NCBI GenBank assembly: GCA_011800155.1
Contig: CM022373.1
Location: 2,542,001 to 2,606,000 of the forward strand
Length of the DNA: 64,000 bases
Source of the DNA: Flammulina velutipes
Lineage: Eukaryota; Basidiomycota; Agaricomycetes; Agaricales; Physalacriaceae
Direction: 5' to 3'
The notes under the pieces were generated by a model. It did not search any database and was not told where the DNA came from. It saw only the letters and a list, made by a program, of their open reading frames with translations. Below are positions 11,873 through 23,949 of this stretch, in pieces (position 1 is the first letter of the stretch; every line of letters starts with the position of its first letter). The position numbers were made by a program, and so were the translations under genes.

Positions 11873-12653
11873 CTACTTGTACGCCAGGAAGTATGCAGAG
11901 AGAGCGGGCAGGTCGTTTGATCCTGCATCAGCGTAGCCTTGTCTCCGAGAGCCGTTGAATTTTAGGACGATAACTGGACCACACCAAGCCTTGGCGGCAG
12001 CACCTGAAGTAATGTGGTAGATGGCGCGGTTGACGGGGGATGATTTTTGGAGGGCAGTGGGAGAGTACCAGAGGTTTAGAGGGAATCGAAGTGGTTCGCC
12101 ATTGAGGCCTTGGGTGAGGACAATGCCCTCGGAGAGGCCATCGGGAAAATGAGAGTGGACCATGGGGACTGGGCATATTCCTTCGGTCGGTTTGTGTGAT
12201 GGTCGGCAGGTGACTGATATGATTCTCGGGCGTTCTAGAGGAGTAATGGTCACGACTAGCGCAGGTTTAACAGGACGATGCGAAACTCACCTTCTTCGGG
12301 CGCAAATAGAATAGCAGAAACCGTTACATATTGAGGTTCTGCAGGTGGCGGCGTCGCGATCATGTTCATACTGTAATTTTGCTGTGGCTGTTGCTGGTGG
12401 GCGGGTGCCTGTGTCGCGGCTACGCATTCTTTGCGATGGCGAGGCCAGTCCTGTCAACAGACGCGTCAGACAAATGGCATGCGGGGTCTAGGGACGAACA
12501 TACAGAGTTGAGATGCTCAGGCGTGCAATACCAAGCACTTTGGCATCGACTGCACCACATTGAAGTGGGACGACAGCACAAAGTGCATGGGTGGTTGATG
12601 AGAGGAACAGCGTGCATAACGTTCGAGGGCAAGTTGATGTTCAGAGTGACCAA
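11873..12653 (-). CDS. MYND-type zinc finger protein
   Basis: Exons 12653-12504, 12450-12291 and 12234-11873 give 223 residues. Residues 23-59 form a complete MYND finger: Cys23, Cys26, Cys34, Cys37, Cys43, His47, His55 and Cys59, interrupted by the first intron. MYND domains bind zinc and short proline-containing peptides. After a Gln/Pro-rich linker comes a 120-residue domain (from RPRIISVTCRP) without a recognised family name; its arrangement fits the many Agaricomycete MYND proteins of unknown function. Confidence 0.85.
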
Positions 12654-12783
12654 GAGGACGAGTATTTAAAGGCAAAAAGCAGCGCGGAACGGGCCGTAAA
12701 GGGTCGAAATTGGGGTCACAAAATCAAGTCACATCCCGATTCAGACAATCCTTGATTCCAAGGCACGCGGCGACGGAGGCAAA

Positions 12784-13113
12784 ATGCGAGGGCTACAGAT
12801 GGGCGCCACCCTGCATTCGCACTTGAACAATATTCGAAGGATACCGTTCTTCAAAAATCTTTCGGCGCTGCAGGAGGACAGGAAAAAGACGTACGTTGTT
12901 CTTAGGGCCCGTTGCGGTACATCTTTGCTTGTTGAACCTGTTCCGCTTAGAGCCAGGATAAATGTTGTCAAAAGGTCTTGGTCTGAGAACGCGCAACAAG
13001 CTTTCAAGGTTGTTGCGAGATCGTCGTCAGTGCCATCGCGAACCAGTTCAGTGATTCCGGATGGTGGCAGGACCCCAAAACTGCCGGACCGAAATTGTGA
13101 CGCTTGTTGTTGA
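12784..13113 (+). CDS. Doubtful ORF, 109 residues
   Basis: An open frame with a possible in-frame intron (GTACGT..CTTAG, about 12890-12950) lies just before the Y14 gene, and an equally long frame (13136-12741) lies opposite. Neither has a known domain. Their borders would leave no room for a promoter of the next gene. It may be Y14 leader sequence rather than a gene. Confidence 0.22.
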   Translation: MRGLQMGATLHSHLNNIRRIPFFKNLSALQEDRKKTYVVLRARCGTSLLVEPVPLRARINVVKRSWSENAQQAFKVVARSSSVPSRTSSVIPDGGRTPKLPDRNCDACC

Positions 13114-13144
13114 TGATGTGACATCGCGTCCTCCACTTACTATC

Positions 13145-13916
13145 ATGTCGGACGATGAAATGAACATTGACGAAGGTGTGTACCCTTTATGTTCTCAATG
13201 AGCTCTTTGAACAACATCCCTTTATAGTTGCGAGCGGTGGTGTCGTCCGGAAACGCGGCCGTGGCTTCCAGAATACAGGTTGGTCCTAAAAAATTCCCAA
13301 TATCATTTATTTTCTTTGTTCACCTCTTTCTTAGGGACAAATGATGTTGCAGGCGCCTCCGAGCCTACGTATGACCGTGTCGAATCCACCAAGGATGCTG
13401 ACACACGGGCCGCTCGATGTGAGTCGTCTTGTACTGATATTCCCAAAACATCTCCTCACTGATCGCTTTCCCCTCATTCTACCTCGTCCTATTCTCCCTT
13501 TTTCAAACGACGCTCTTATCACCTATCTAGCCGTAGAAGGATGGATTGTGTTGGTGACCAACGTGCATGAAGAAGCCACAGAGGAGGACGTCACCGACAA
13601 GTTCGCAGAGTTTGGAGAGATTAAAAACCTCCACCTCAATCTCGATCGTCGGACTGGCTATGTCAAGGTATAACAGCTCATGATACTTCGTACCTCCTGA
13701 AGTGCTGACCATTTTTCGTTCTATTCTGTCTAGGGATATGCCTTGGTGGAATACGAAACTATGGCAGAGGCGCAAGCAGCGATTGATGGTGCTTCCGGGA
13801 CCCAGCTGTTGGAGAACACGATACTGTGCGACTATGCATTCGTCCGGCCCCCTCCATCTGGTCCCAAGAAGGGTAGAGCTCGTGGACGTAGTGCGAGTCC
13901 AAGCCGAAGACGATGA
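13145..13916 (+). CDS. Exon-junction complex protein Y14/RBM8A
   Basis: Five exons: 13145-13175, 13228-13278, 13335-13418, 13531-13667 and 13734-13916; 161 residues. Y14 (RBM8A) pairs with Mago and is deposited upstream of exon junctions after splicing. The match is close: [20 protein letters not shown] begins the [23 protein letters not shown] carries RNP2-side strands, [17 protein letters not shown] is RNP1, and the tail is Arg/Ser-rich (SPSRRR). The acidic N-terminus ([10 protein letters not shown]) is also typical. The short first exon makes the start easy to miss. Confidence 0.95.
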
Positions 13917-14093
13917 AAAACCGTTTTTTCTTGTAACCTTAGCATTCTGTTGCCTTTGTAGCGCAAATATATTCCTAGCTAAAGTATTTCTCACCTCCGA
14001 TTCACTCTAAGGGAACGTTGACCTGACGTTGCCTCCAAAACATTGGTGAACGGCATCAAACATTCCCACGGTCTCTCTTTCCCGTCCATCAAC

Positions 14094-15009
14094 ATGGCAC
14101 CTGCATCCGAGCAAAGCAAAGACAAAGCGGAAAGCCCTGCTGAGGAAACCGCCGAGGAGACGGAGTCTGAGTACGAGATTGAAAAGATTCTGGACGTCGA
14201 GAAACTGAAAGATGTGCGTGGCCATGCTCTTTCTTCGTCTCAACCTGACCTGATATCACGGTCATAGGGTACCAAGAGGTACAAAGTACGGTGGGTAGGG
14301 TATGGGCCAGAACACGATAGCTATGTGGACGAGGATGATGCAGAGTACGTTTCCCCGCGCATTGCACCAGTCCTGCCTGAACCATTTTCGTCTGCAGAAA
14401 CGCCAAGGACCTGATAGACAAATACTGGAAAGAACACGATGAGGCCGAGGGGCTTAAGAAGAAGAAACGCGGACGCCAGTCCAGCGCTAGCGCTAGTGCT
14501 ACAAAAGGCAGGAGAAAGTCGGAAGTGGTAGAAGACGAGGATGAGGACGAGGTCGAGAAGCCTGCGCCTAAAAAAGCGCGCGGGGCATCTGCGAAGGAAC
14601 CCTCAGCAAAACCTACGCGCACCAAAGCCTCTCCATCACCAAACAAAGACGTACCCATGGACGAGGACATGCCAGTTGGAGACATGAAAAGGTACTTGAC
14701 AAAGTCTAGCTGGAATGACCTCGTCGACGAGGTCACGACCGTGGAGTTCGACCAGGAGTCGCAGCAGTTATACGTGTATTTCTCATTGTGAGTTTCCTTT
14801 TTTCTTCGTCACGTATTATATTGCTAACCTATGAATAGGAAAACGGGTCATCGCGTGAGGGAAGTAGCGTCGACTTGTCGCACCAAGATGCCTGACCATG
14901 TCAGTTCCTCCGGTTATTCCATTGGCATCCTATACTCACTTATATATAGCTGATTGAGTTTTACGAGGCGCATCTCAAGTGGACAGATGTGCAAGCGGGT
15001 GACAAGTAA
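14094..15009 (+). CDS. HP1-like chromodomain / chromoshadow protein
   Basis: Exons 14094-14213, 14268-14344, 14398-14787, 14839-14899 and 14950-15009 give 235 residues. The N-terminal chromodomain (ESEYEIEKILDVEKLKD, then RYKVRWVGYGPEHDSYVDED, then LIDKYWKEH) should read methylated histone H3. A long basic/acidic hinge with KKKKRGR follows, and a chromoshadow domain ends the protein (SWNDLVDEVTTVEF ... VREVASTCRTKMPDHLIEFYEAHLKW). This order is that of heterochromatin protein 1. An in-frame ATG at 14043 could add 17 residues; 14094 gives the usual short leader. Confidence 0.93.
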
Positions 15010-15526
15010 ACGTTGGAACGAGGGCTTCTTGCGATATTGCATCCTTCACGTGCCAAATGCTCTATCTCCTTTTATTTTGTCTCGTTTGTTTTGTATGTAC
15101 GTATAACATGGTCCATGCTGCTTTATTCACCGTCACAGTACCATTACTATCAGTGAATATACACCCAGGTACCACAGTTACTAGCGCGCATGATCTTCCT
15201 CACCCAAAACATGTCGTCCCTTGAGTTCTCAGTACTGAGTACATACTATCCTACCATCACTTCAGCAGGTGTACGTGATTATTTGAATATGTACCAGTGG
15301 TCTTGATGACACGTAAAACGGGAGGATTGTGAGACCAGGTTAATAGGTGGATGGGGACGCCACCTCAACAAATAAATGGAGCTATGGTAATATCGGATCA
15401 TACTAGATAATTGCGTATGAGAGCGCGCCCATTCACTCAATGCTGTATGATGCAAAACCGAGCATTTACCATGAGTAGACTCAAATAGCAAGTATATAAC
15501 ATGCGCGTCTGCCTTATATCATCACA

Positions 15527-15694
15527 TTACTCCTGTCCCATAAACCCGTGTTGTCGCAACAGTTGTCGAATAGTACGAACAAATTTCCTGACTGCCCATC
15601 CGGTACTCAGGCTGCCAGCTGAGAACAGTACCTGTTGAAGAGGTACCTCTTTTGTTACGATAGATATGAAGCCTACCAATATTGGCCGAGACAT
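15527..15694 (-). CDS. Small ORF, 55 residues
   Basis: An uninterrupted frame starts MSRPILVGFISIVTKE and ends WAVRKFVRTIRQLLRQHGFM plus three residues. It has a hydrophobic N-terminal half and a strongly basic amphipathic C-terminal half. It could be a short peptide gene or the last exon of a gene whose other exons were not found. No family recognised. Confidence 0.25.
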   Translation of the reverse strand: MSRPILVGFISIVTKEVPLQQVLFSAGSLSTGWAVRKFVRTIRQLLRQHGFMGQE

Positions 15695-16245
15695 ATCAGC
15701 TTCGGGTAATTGTTTGGTATGCCATGAGTATCTAATCTCCTCCGACGCTAGCTAGGTTGATCTTCATGCGTTGTGTTGGAACATTAGGAAGTTGCCGATC
15801 TCGTCCTCATTGAAAGCTACCCTGATGATATCTCTTCCCTTGTGTGAAACAAACCGCCTCTGACGATTACGGTCATGAAGGGGAGTACGGAGGTGATTTA
15901 TCGGAAATTTCGGAAGAAAGCTTGTTTTGCATACTGTGCGTTAGTATGTACAGCCGCGTCAAGCCTGAACCATTGAATAGAATGATATCAAGCTGAACTT
16001 GGAACCATGAATACTGTCGGGATCGAAATTTGAAGGGAGGGATGTGGAGTGGGACTCTGGAGATACTAGCTTTACTCGTATGCCGTACCGTTCTAAATGA
16101 ATAGTGTAGGAGGTATAGACTTGTCGAAAGGGAGCCGGTAGCGGTTGTACATACTTGTCAGTACCCATAAACAGTTTGTATGATGATACGCCACATGACG
16201 AATGAGAAATGTTTCAGTCTCTCGATACAGATAATTCTCCTTCTT

Positions 16246-16273
16246 CTTGGAGGGCTATGAATAGCCCTCCAAG
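16246..16273. repeat. Perfect 13-base inverted repeat
   Basis: CTTGGAGGGCTAT and its exact reverse complement are separated by two bases (GA), in otherwise gene-free sequence. It could form a cruciform or act as a binding site for a dimeric factor; function unknown. Confidence 0.7.
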
Positions 16274-16954
16274 AGTTGAGAAGTAGGTCTTTTCGGTGCA
16301 TTAGTCCCACCGAGGCTTACCTAAAATGGAGCGTCTCTAGCAATGATCCCCCGCAAATGTCGGTTTCAAAAGCTCTAACGTCCCCTTATGAGCTCGGAAC
16401 TCAAACATGCTCCACTTGATGCGTTGTATATCCTCCAAGCTTCCCTCCGAATCATGTAAGATGAGGTATACAGTACTAGTACGATTAGTAGAGGTACTCT
16501 AGTCACAAGCTCAAACCAGCCAGTATCTCACAAAGCAGCTTGGAATTTTGATCATACGACTGTAAACTTGTGCGGTTCATTCACACAGCTGAATGATTCG
16601 GGCAGAGTTACAGTAGTTGAGCGTGGGAAGACGGCACAGCCACCGCATTATCGGTGGCGCTTTGCGCCTAGATGTATACACCCAGCTACATATATATATA
16701 GGGATTTATGTTCCTGGTGGTTAATAACTCATCCCATGGTAGATGTCAACAGTTTCAGGCTACGCTCTTCCAACTTGGTCAAGAAGCACATGGAGTACTA
16801 TTACCCGTTCAGGTATATTTGCGTGTATCTTTTGGCCAGCACTAAGCTTGATGTTTCATACCGTAGTTTTCTCAATGTCTGGTAGCTTGTAACAGGCCAA
16901 ATACTAACTATGCATTTGCAAAGAAAATGTACCATTGAACAACGTTGTCATTCC

Positions 16955-18933
16955 CTAGCAGAAATCTGTAGGCTGTGCATACTCGCACCCAAACCACTCC
17001 AACCACTCAGCGGCATGATACACGGCCCGTCTCTTAGGCCACGGATCAAGCTCGTCCTGTCCACCAGGGCGCCTCACAACCGTCCAATACTGCAACCCAA
17101 CTTTCAAGAGCTGCACCATCGGGAACCCATGCTCTATAATCATCGACACCATCGACAACGGCATATCTGACATACCGACGAAACGCAGCCCAGGTGGTAT
17201 GCCCGGTCGGAGAGTCTACATCCCAGTTCATCAGTAACAGGTAGACAAATAAGGCGAAGAGCCCCCCACCTGTAAGAATGTCTTCATATCCCTCGCACCG
17301 GAAGCCGCTATACCATCCAAGGTCAAGCAAATCACACTCCTTGGAATGAGCCATGGCGCAAGCCCTGGTGCCAAATCCCTGGGGTATGTGATGCAGAGGC
17401 CCTTCAGCCCCGTTAAACTCGGCAGAGCACCCCATAAGCTGGCGTCGAACCCAACCTGCCTCTGGACAGCTTCTCCTGCCGGCACCGTCAACCCGAGAGT
17501 CCGCAGTTCCCTTCGATCTCGCAGGAATTCCGCTATGGCTGGGAAAAGGTCACGATCAACGGCGCGACGTGTCATGCCACTGACGGCAAAAGTGAAGTCT
17601 CGAAGAAATGGAAGCACGGGCGAAGAAGCAAGAGAACGAAATTGCGTGCTCAAGGTCGTGTCGAGAAGGCAACTGAGGGAGAGACACTCGAGCTGTCGAC
17701 CATTGGTAAAGATGTCCTCGATGGTACGGCTCCCTGGAGGAAACTGACCAAGAAAATGAATATGTGTGAGATTGCGGACGTTTAGCAATTCAGCGGGGAA
17801 TGACCACGATGGATTCTCAAGATGTACAGTGCGGAGGGCGTTTTTGTGCGCGTTGAGGAAAACAGTAGGTTGTTCGCCATTAGTGCGGAAGGCAAGGTGA
17901 CTGAGGTGATGAAAACCCAAGTTGCCCATATCGAATCCATCTGGTATATGCAATGAAAGCCCACTGAGGCGCGGACTGGTTGCTTGCACAATTTTGAGCA
18001 CTGGCATGATGCCCTCTGGTCCGGAGGATATGTGCACTTTGCGTAGGTTAACCATCTTGGGGAGGGCATTAGCCATCATGCCTAAGTATTAGTGAGCCTT
18101 GCCCAAATAGATCCTCGCACTCGACTGACCAGTTTGAAAAGCAATGCTCCCATCTTTGTCCGGCTTCAGAGCGTAGATTCGTAGCGTCCTGACCACACAG
18201 GCAAAGGTTGTATCTGTTATGACTCGCGTAAGAATGTCCGCACTCCGTCGTACGTCTCTATCTCGCTCTGAGCTCCCATCCGGCGATATGCCGTCTTCGT
18301 CGGCTGAAGAGAAATGTAGGTCCAGCTCACGAAAGAGCAGCTGGCTTGCAACACGGGACATGGCATGGGGGACGAAGAGCATGGACTGGAGGTCTCTGCG
18401 GGGCAGGAAAAGAGCAATTTCACGCCATATTTCTGCTGAGAATCGGTGGGCACGGGAGATGTTGAATGGATGAGGGGATAGAAGCTAAGACATCGCTGGT
18501 CAATAATTTGTCTGACACCATGATGAAGGTGCTCACCTTAGCTACTGCTACAGACCGTTGATGGAGGAGTGCTGTAGCCTCTGGGTTATCTGGTTCGGCG
18601 ACTAACGCAGCATTGAGATCGTCCTGAGCTCCCAATACAGATCCAGATTCTATCCTCGCTCGTGCCCGAAGGATGTACGCCTGCGCTATGGTATCCGGTG
18701 GTAGAGTGTGCACTTGCAAGCACGTCTGTACCGCGTTTTCGATGATGACTTTAAATTTCCTGTTCGTGCATTCAGGGTGGGTCCAATCATTGTCAGTCCA
18801 ATACAAAACTATACCTGTCATATTTTAAGTTTTTCATGGCATACAACAAGAGGTCGGCCTTTTGGTTATTGCTGAGGCATTCGGCAACATCGCGAATGCA
18901 GGCGTCGAGAAATTTTGGGTTGAACGTGTCCAT
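16955..18933 (-). CDS. TPR and F-box protein
   Basis: Exons 18933-18815, 18759-18537, 18484-18130, 18081-17270 and 17215-16955 give 589 residues. Residues about 5-115 form tetratricopeptide-like helices (for example AQAYILRARARIESGSVLGA and DDLNAALVAEPDNPEATALL). An F-box follows (SAEIWREIALFLPRRDLQSM), then irregular leucine-rich repeats to the end. Fungal F-box proteins with N-terminal TPRs are known as SCF adaptors; the partner here is unknown. The last intron removes 54 bases and restores the frame into the terminal WLEWFGCEY exon. Confidence 0.82.
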
Positions 18934-19175
18934 GAAGCTCGATGGCAACAGAACAGAACTTGAATCAGTCAATTGTACGTTTCCCGAGGTAAATTTCGAC
19001 CGTGAGTAAAGCAAAGCCTGGACCGGTGGCCGCCGTCTTGCACAGTGGCCGTTTTAACGAGGAATCTAGATGACATCGAGCTTAAAGAGTTGGTTACTTG
19101 GAAAGTCCAAGAAAGCTTGATGGTGGTAGAAAGCAACTGTCGATCGCGATCGTACATTATACCCGCATATTATAA

Positions 19176-22016
19176 TCAATACGCTTGAGGCCGAAAGAAA
19201 TCATCCATAATCAATGCCTGGTTATCAGAGCCTGGCCAAGCATTCATGAAAGACGACAAATCAAAGCCCTCTAAGTCCAAGCTCCCTTCTCCCTCCAATG
19301 CGTATGTCATGTCCGGATCCGCATGGACACTATTCAGATAGTTCATGAAAGACTCATCACTCCATTCCGAGGGGAAACTGCTAGGCGCCATAGACGACGG
19401 TAGTGGAAGCGAGCCACTGATGCATGGTGGTTCTGCTTGCAGTCGTATGAGCGTTGTGGACGTCCCCAAGAGGTCCGCAACCGGCTTCCCACGCATGTTG
19501 GATTCTGGAAACCTCCCAGCCTCGAGAGATTTGATTCGTGAAGACGTTTGAATGGGAGATTGGGCGTCGGTTGCAGTTGGGTTCCCGGAATGAGTGTCCC
19601 TCCAACCATCCAACACTGACTTGGCTTTCTCCGCTAGCTTCCCAATCCGTACTCGAGCAGTCTCCGCCATAGTGCCTTCGACCAACGTAAACAATTCCAG
19701 AGCCATCTGCATTGATTCGTATGCCAGCGGCGCCAGGGGATGAAAGGGAGCAACAATGACCAGTACGGATTGGCAGACCGCAGCTGTGAATGAGTGGAAG
19801 AGAAAGTACCACATGCGGGCTACGATGCCTAGGGAATGATGGTCAAAACGCTCCGATAATGAGTGAAATGTTCCCTACAAGGATGGAGTGCGTACATGCC
19901 TCGCGTTATGTTGATGATAGCTCTGGCAGCCTTGGGTACAATGCATGAGCGAAGCAAAAGCACGGGGGACGTATACTCACCGCTGTCAGACTGATTACGC
20001 TCGCTTCATAGCGCGACTTCAAAGGTTCACTGGTACCCATCGACAGAGCTCTGCAAAACGGGCCTCTGTGAAGAACCATAATCGAAAGAAAGATCATATT
20101 CGAAAGTGAATAGATTTGCGCATTCCGCCTCATGTCTTCCGGTTTGCCTTTTCCTGGTCCAAGAGTAAGTTCCTTTACAGGATTGGTCACACTCTCGCAT
20201 TGGGCCCACAAAGGAAGAGAACTGTAGAACTCGTTTATTTCCCGGTCCAGCTGCATGATGGTTGAATATGTAGGATGCTTGACAGCGAAGGCGCGATCCC
20301 CCATGTGTCCTAGAACTGAAGCAAATTGGAATTTGAGTTGATGCCATTTGGTATGCGAAAAATTGGTAAGGTCGTCGGGCGAGTCAGAGGGTAGAGGAGT
20401 ATCGCACGTCGCGGGCATTTCACAATCGACTGGGGAATATATGAACCTATCACACCTCTGAGGAGGTGATAAACTTACAGTGATTATCACTCAAGGCGTA
20501 TGGTCGTCCGAATGTGAAGGATTGCTACAAAACGTCTTCAGTATTCGTCTCCTGAATTGCATAGTTCTGCTCACTATTCGGTCGGACATGTGAGTTTCCC
20601 AGAATATCCTCCGCCTTTCCTCTGAATCTTTCGGGGGTAGATTCCACCTGGACCCATCACGATGACAGCCTTGCGCCTTCAAAGACCTCATTGCGATACC
20701 TAGGAGTTGCCAGGCTGCTTCTCCGTCACCTTCTCCCCTTGTGCTAAGATGATATAGAGCCATAAGGTGCACAGCCTGAACAGCGGGTATGGTATCGACT
20801 CTTAACACTCCGTCCTGTGGGATATGTGACGATAGCCATGCCACCGCGAGAGAATGGTAGTGTGCCGCTATTGGCGCTGCTGTTACGATGGGAAGAGACG
20901 CGTCAAAGAAAGAACCAAGGGCAAAGACAATATAGATAAGTGCCATAACACCGTGGGACGTCGGCTTGTCATGGGACGAGAAGTACGCTGGAGCCAGATG
21001 GTCGGTGAAGAACGTGCATTTCGGGACGACTTCATACCTGCAAAAATGGAAAGGACGAATCAATATGATTGTGTAGATATTAGTGAATGGGCTCACATGA
21101 AAGAGGCGTTCACAAAATACATGTCTGAGAGCCGAAGTGCTTCCTCGTAAGGAGGCAAGTCATTTACATTGAGACTCGGTGGATGGCCATGATCTAAGCG
21201 GCATCAATTTCAGAGGCTATCTTACAATGACCTGCGCACCCGGTGGCATCGTATCCTAGGAGAATAATATGAGTATAACATAGTGCGTTTTCAATAGCAC
21301 ATACATGTATTAGATTTTCTTGTGAGTTTTGTCGGCTTTTCCAGAAGTCTGTATTGAGGTAGGCCGACGCCCCAGAGACGCCGATATATCTTGACCGATT
21401 TTCCACATCAATAGTGAGAGTTCCAAATCCCATGGCTACGTCTCCAGACTGTTGTTCATTCAGGTTGGTTGAGGCCTGAAAGGTCGCTGTCCGATTATCG
21501 CCAGAGGGCGACGAGCTTCTTGCTCGTTTGTTGGGATGCGGTGCGATACACTTGTCGACTTTGAGTGCTTTCGAGTTAGCCATAGGAGCACCAGGTATCG
21601 GAATGCCTGCACTGAGCGCTATTCAATATATTTTCCTATAGATAGATGGAAAGCAGGTTTACTTGGTCAGGGCAGCTTCTAGTTCTTGGATCCGTTTCGA
21701 CATCGCAGCGTCTCGGGCAACAAACATGGCGACCTCAGAAGACTCGCCTGGTCCATTAGATGTCGACGGCAGGGATTGTTCGAGCCGCCTAAGAAACCCT
21801 CTTTTCCCTTTCTCGAGCGTTCCCTCTGGACAAAGATTTGCGCATCCTCGCCGAATGCACGAAGAACATGGGAAAACGCGATCGCACCTAACAGGCAATG
21901 TTATGTAGGAATAAACTAGTGAAAGATGGCATGGCGTACTTTAATTTTAGCCTCCTGCATTCTGCACACGATATCGCTTGAGATTTTGGTGAAGGGCTTT
22001 TGTAGGATGATGGCAT
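19176..22016 (-). CDS. Zn2Cys6 fungal transcription factor
   Basis: Ten exons: 22016-21940, 21887-21663, 21611-21305, 21255-21240, 21193-21097, 21037-20575, 20524-20479, 20429-19981, 19930-19879, 19828-19176; 794 residues. The zinc cluster is split by intron 1 (Cys17, Cys20, Cys27, Cys33, Cys36, Cys45) and followed by a short coiled coil (MSKRIQELEAAL). The middle region carries hallmarks of the fungal-specific domain: ALIYIVFALGSFFDASLP, GIAMRSLKAQGCHRDGSRW, RRRIFWETHMSDR and SFTFGRPYALSD. It should bind DNA as a dimer and activate a metabolic gene set. Its target may include the adjacent hydrolase gene, which starts 170 bases away on the other strand, but that is inference. Exon 4 is only 16 bases. 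Confidence 0.92.
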
Positions 22017-22185
22017 GTGCTGGAATGCATTTACGCAAGGTAGATGGCGTCCGAACTGAATGCGGATATTTCTATTTTGAACATATGGACGGGTCGGGAA
22101 CCCACACGCCCGGTGTCATCCTAAATTATCAGCGGAAATTGAGCGGGAATGTACTCTGCTTAGTAGTACCTCCTTCCTTCCTACC

Positions 22186-23711
22186 ATGACTCGGGAGTCT
22201 TATCCATATTTGAAGCCACAGCTGCCTGGTGCCGATGCCCGCACTTTCTTACCGCTTCTTGCTCTCAAACCACCACCATTACCAAAGGACTTGCCTCCTC
22301 ACCCAGCACCTCATCGAATACCGACGTGGATACCATCTGGCTGGTTGTACTCGTCTCATATATTACCAGGCGCCTATCCGAGAATATGCTCGGAATCAGT
22401 ACTTCCCGACCTCCAGTTTGACGCAACACTCACGCGAGATGGAAGGCGCGACAAACTGATCGACTCTGCAATGCAACTTGAGAAAATGCTTGACGAGGAG
22501 ATGAAACAATGGCCACGACCAAGAGACCAACTCCTGTGGATTTGCATGGATCGCTACGTGAAGAAAGAACGAGATGGCAAAGGAATCACCTTATTTCTTG
22601 CCCATGCCAATGGTTTCAACAAAGAGGTACGCTTCGATCCTCCTCCCCACAAGTCCAAAAATGATGACGCTGTACCATTAGACTTGGGAACCTATGCTCA
22701 AATACCTGCTGGCTCGGGACCAAACCATCTCGGAGATTTGGGTCTGGGAAAGCGTCAATAACGGCGACTCCGCACTTCTCAACGAGGGAAAGCTGAATAG
22801 CATGTGTGCGTCTACCCATTCCCTGTCTCTCAAAATCACTCACCATCCTGCAGTCCATTGGCATGAGTTTGTTCGCGATATCCTACAATTCATGATCTAC
22901 TACCTCCCATCGGAAGTCACCACAAAACTCCCTCTTCATGTTCCGCGTCTGGCTGAAAGCAACTATGGTCTCCGCTGCGCACAAGGGTTAACTTCTCGCA
23001 AACTCACCATGGTTGGGCATTCCTTCGGCGGCACCGTTTGCACGCTTGCTGCCATAGCCCAGCCTTCATTGTTCTCGTCTCTTTTTTTAATCGACCCCGT
23101 CATAGTGATACCCCAGCCCCATGGGTATACACTGACAGTCGGCGCATTGGGCAGGAAATACCAGTGGAAATCCAAGTACGCTTCCAATAATATCATATTA
23201 TGATGTTGACGGGATTTCGCACATAGAGAAGAATCACTTGCCCAAATGCAAGAGTCTCCCTTCTTCCGCCGCTGGGACCCGGATGTTTTTAAAGCGTATA
23301 TCAACCATGGATTATGTGCTACGCCAGATGGTGCCGTTCGGCTGAAGATGTTGCCTGTTCATGAGGCCATCATGTTCTCTAATAGTCGGACTGGCGCAGA
23401 CGAGGCTTATGTCAGATTATATCGAGGTGAACTAGATGAGCGTATCGAGTTACGATGGCTAGTTCCCGGACGTGGCGAAGCTGAGTCAGTAGTCCTTCAT
23501 TTTTGGCCCACCAGACCGACATTGACATTGCGACAGGCTTGGCGGACCAGGACAAACTCATTCCCGTGTATGGCTTCGGAAGGCGAATAGCTCCAACGTG
23601 CTCATCGACGGTGCAGGACATCTCATCACGCATGAAAAGCCTCGTGCTGTTGCAGATGAGTTGGCTGAGTTTGTGAGAAGAAAATATGGGGGGACGCAGT
23701 CAAAGTTGTAA
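22186..23711 (+). CDS. Alpha/beta hydrolase
   Basis: Exons 22186-22626, 22682-22805, 22854-23175, 23227-23484 and 23537-23711 give 439 residues. The fold is shown by LFLAHANGFNKETWEPML (oxyanion side), the nucleophile elbow VGHSFGGT with Ser245, LFLIDP after it, and a C-terminal GAGHLITHEKP carrying the probable catalytic His. An unusual 115-residue proline-rich lead precedes the core. It shares the WEPML element and overall order with the hydrolase at 39611, so the two are paralogues. Substrate unknown. It is transcribed divergently from the Zn2Cys6 regulator. Confidence 0.85.
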
Positions 23712-23949
23712 GATCCCTGAATTTGTGTTGCTGAACTTGACCAGATAATGGATCAAATGACTACTACCGCCGTTTTGGAGATCCTTAAGACATGAAATTT
23801 GATACATAGGTGAAATGCTCTCTTCTCTACGATGGGGACTGTTTGAAAATGTTGGATTATAGGAGAACATTCCTAGACATTCAAGTTCCGAAATGGTATA
23901 AGAAGTCTCAAACATAGCTCCTCTCTTTCTTCATCCCCCATATCATGCC

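Larger units (their letters stand above)
15010..16954. other. Gene-poor region
   Basis: About 1.9 kb with only short frames, apart from the small ORF at 15694-15527 and the perfect palindrome at 16246-16273. Composition is more AT-rich than the flanks. No transposase or repeat ends were recognised. Confidence 0.45.

Noticed and set aside
12741..13136. 131-residue minus-strand ORF opposite the doubtful ORF at 12784
   Set aside because: No domain, and its start would sit almost on the Y14 start codon, leaving no promoter for either.
14089..14736. 215-residue minus-strand ORF
   Set aside because: Antisense shadow of the HP1-like exons; it crosses real introns and encodes Ser/Phe low complexity.
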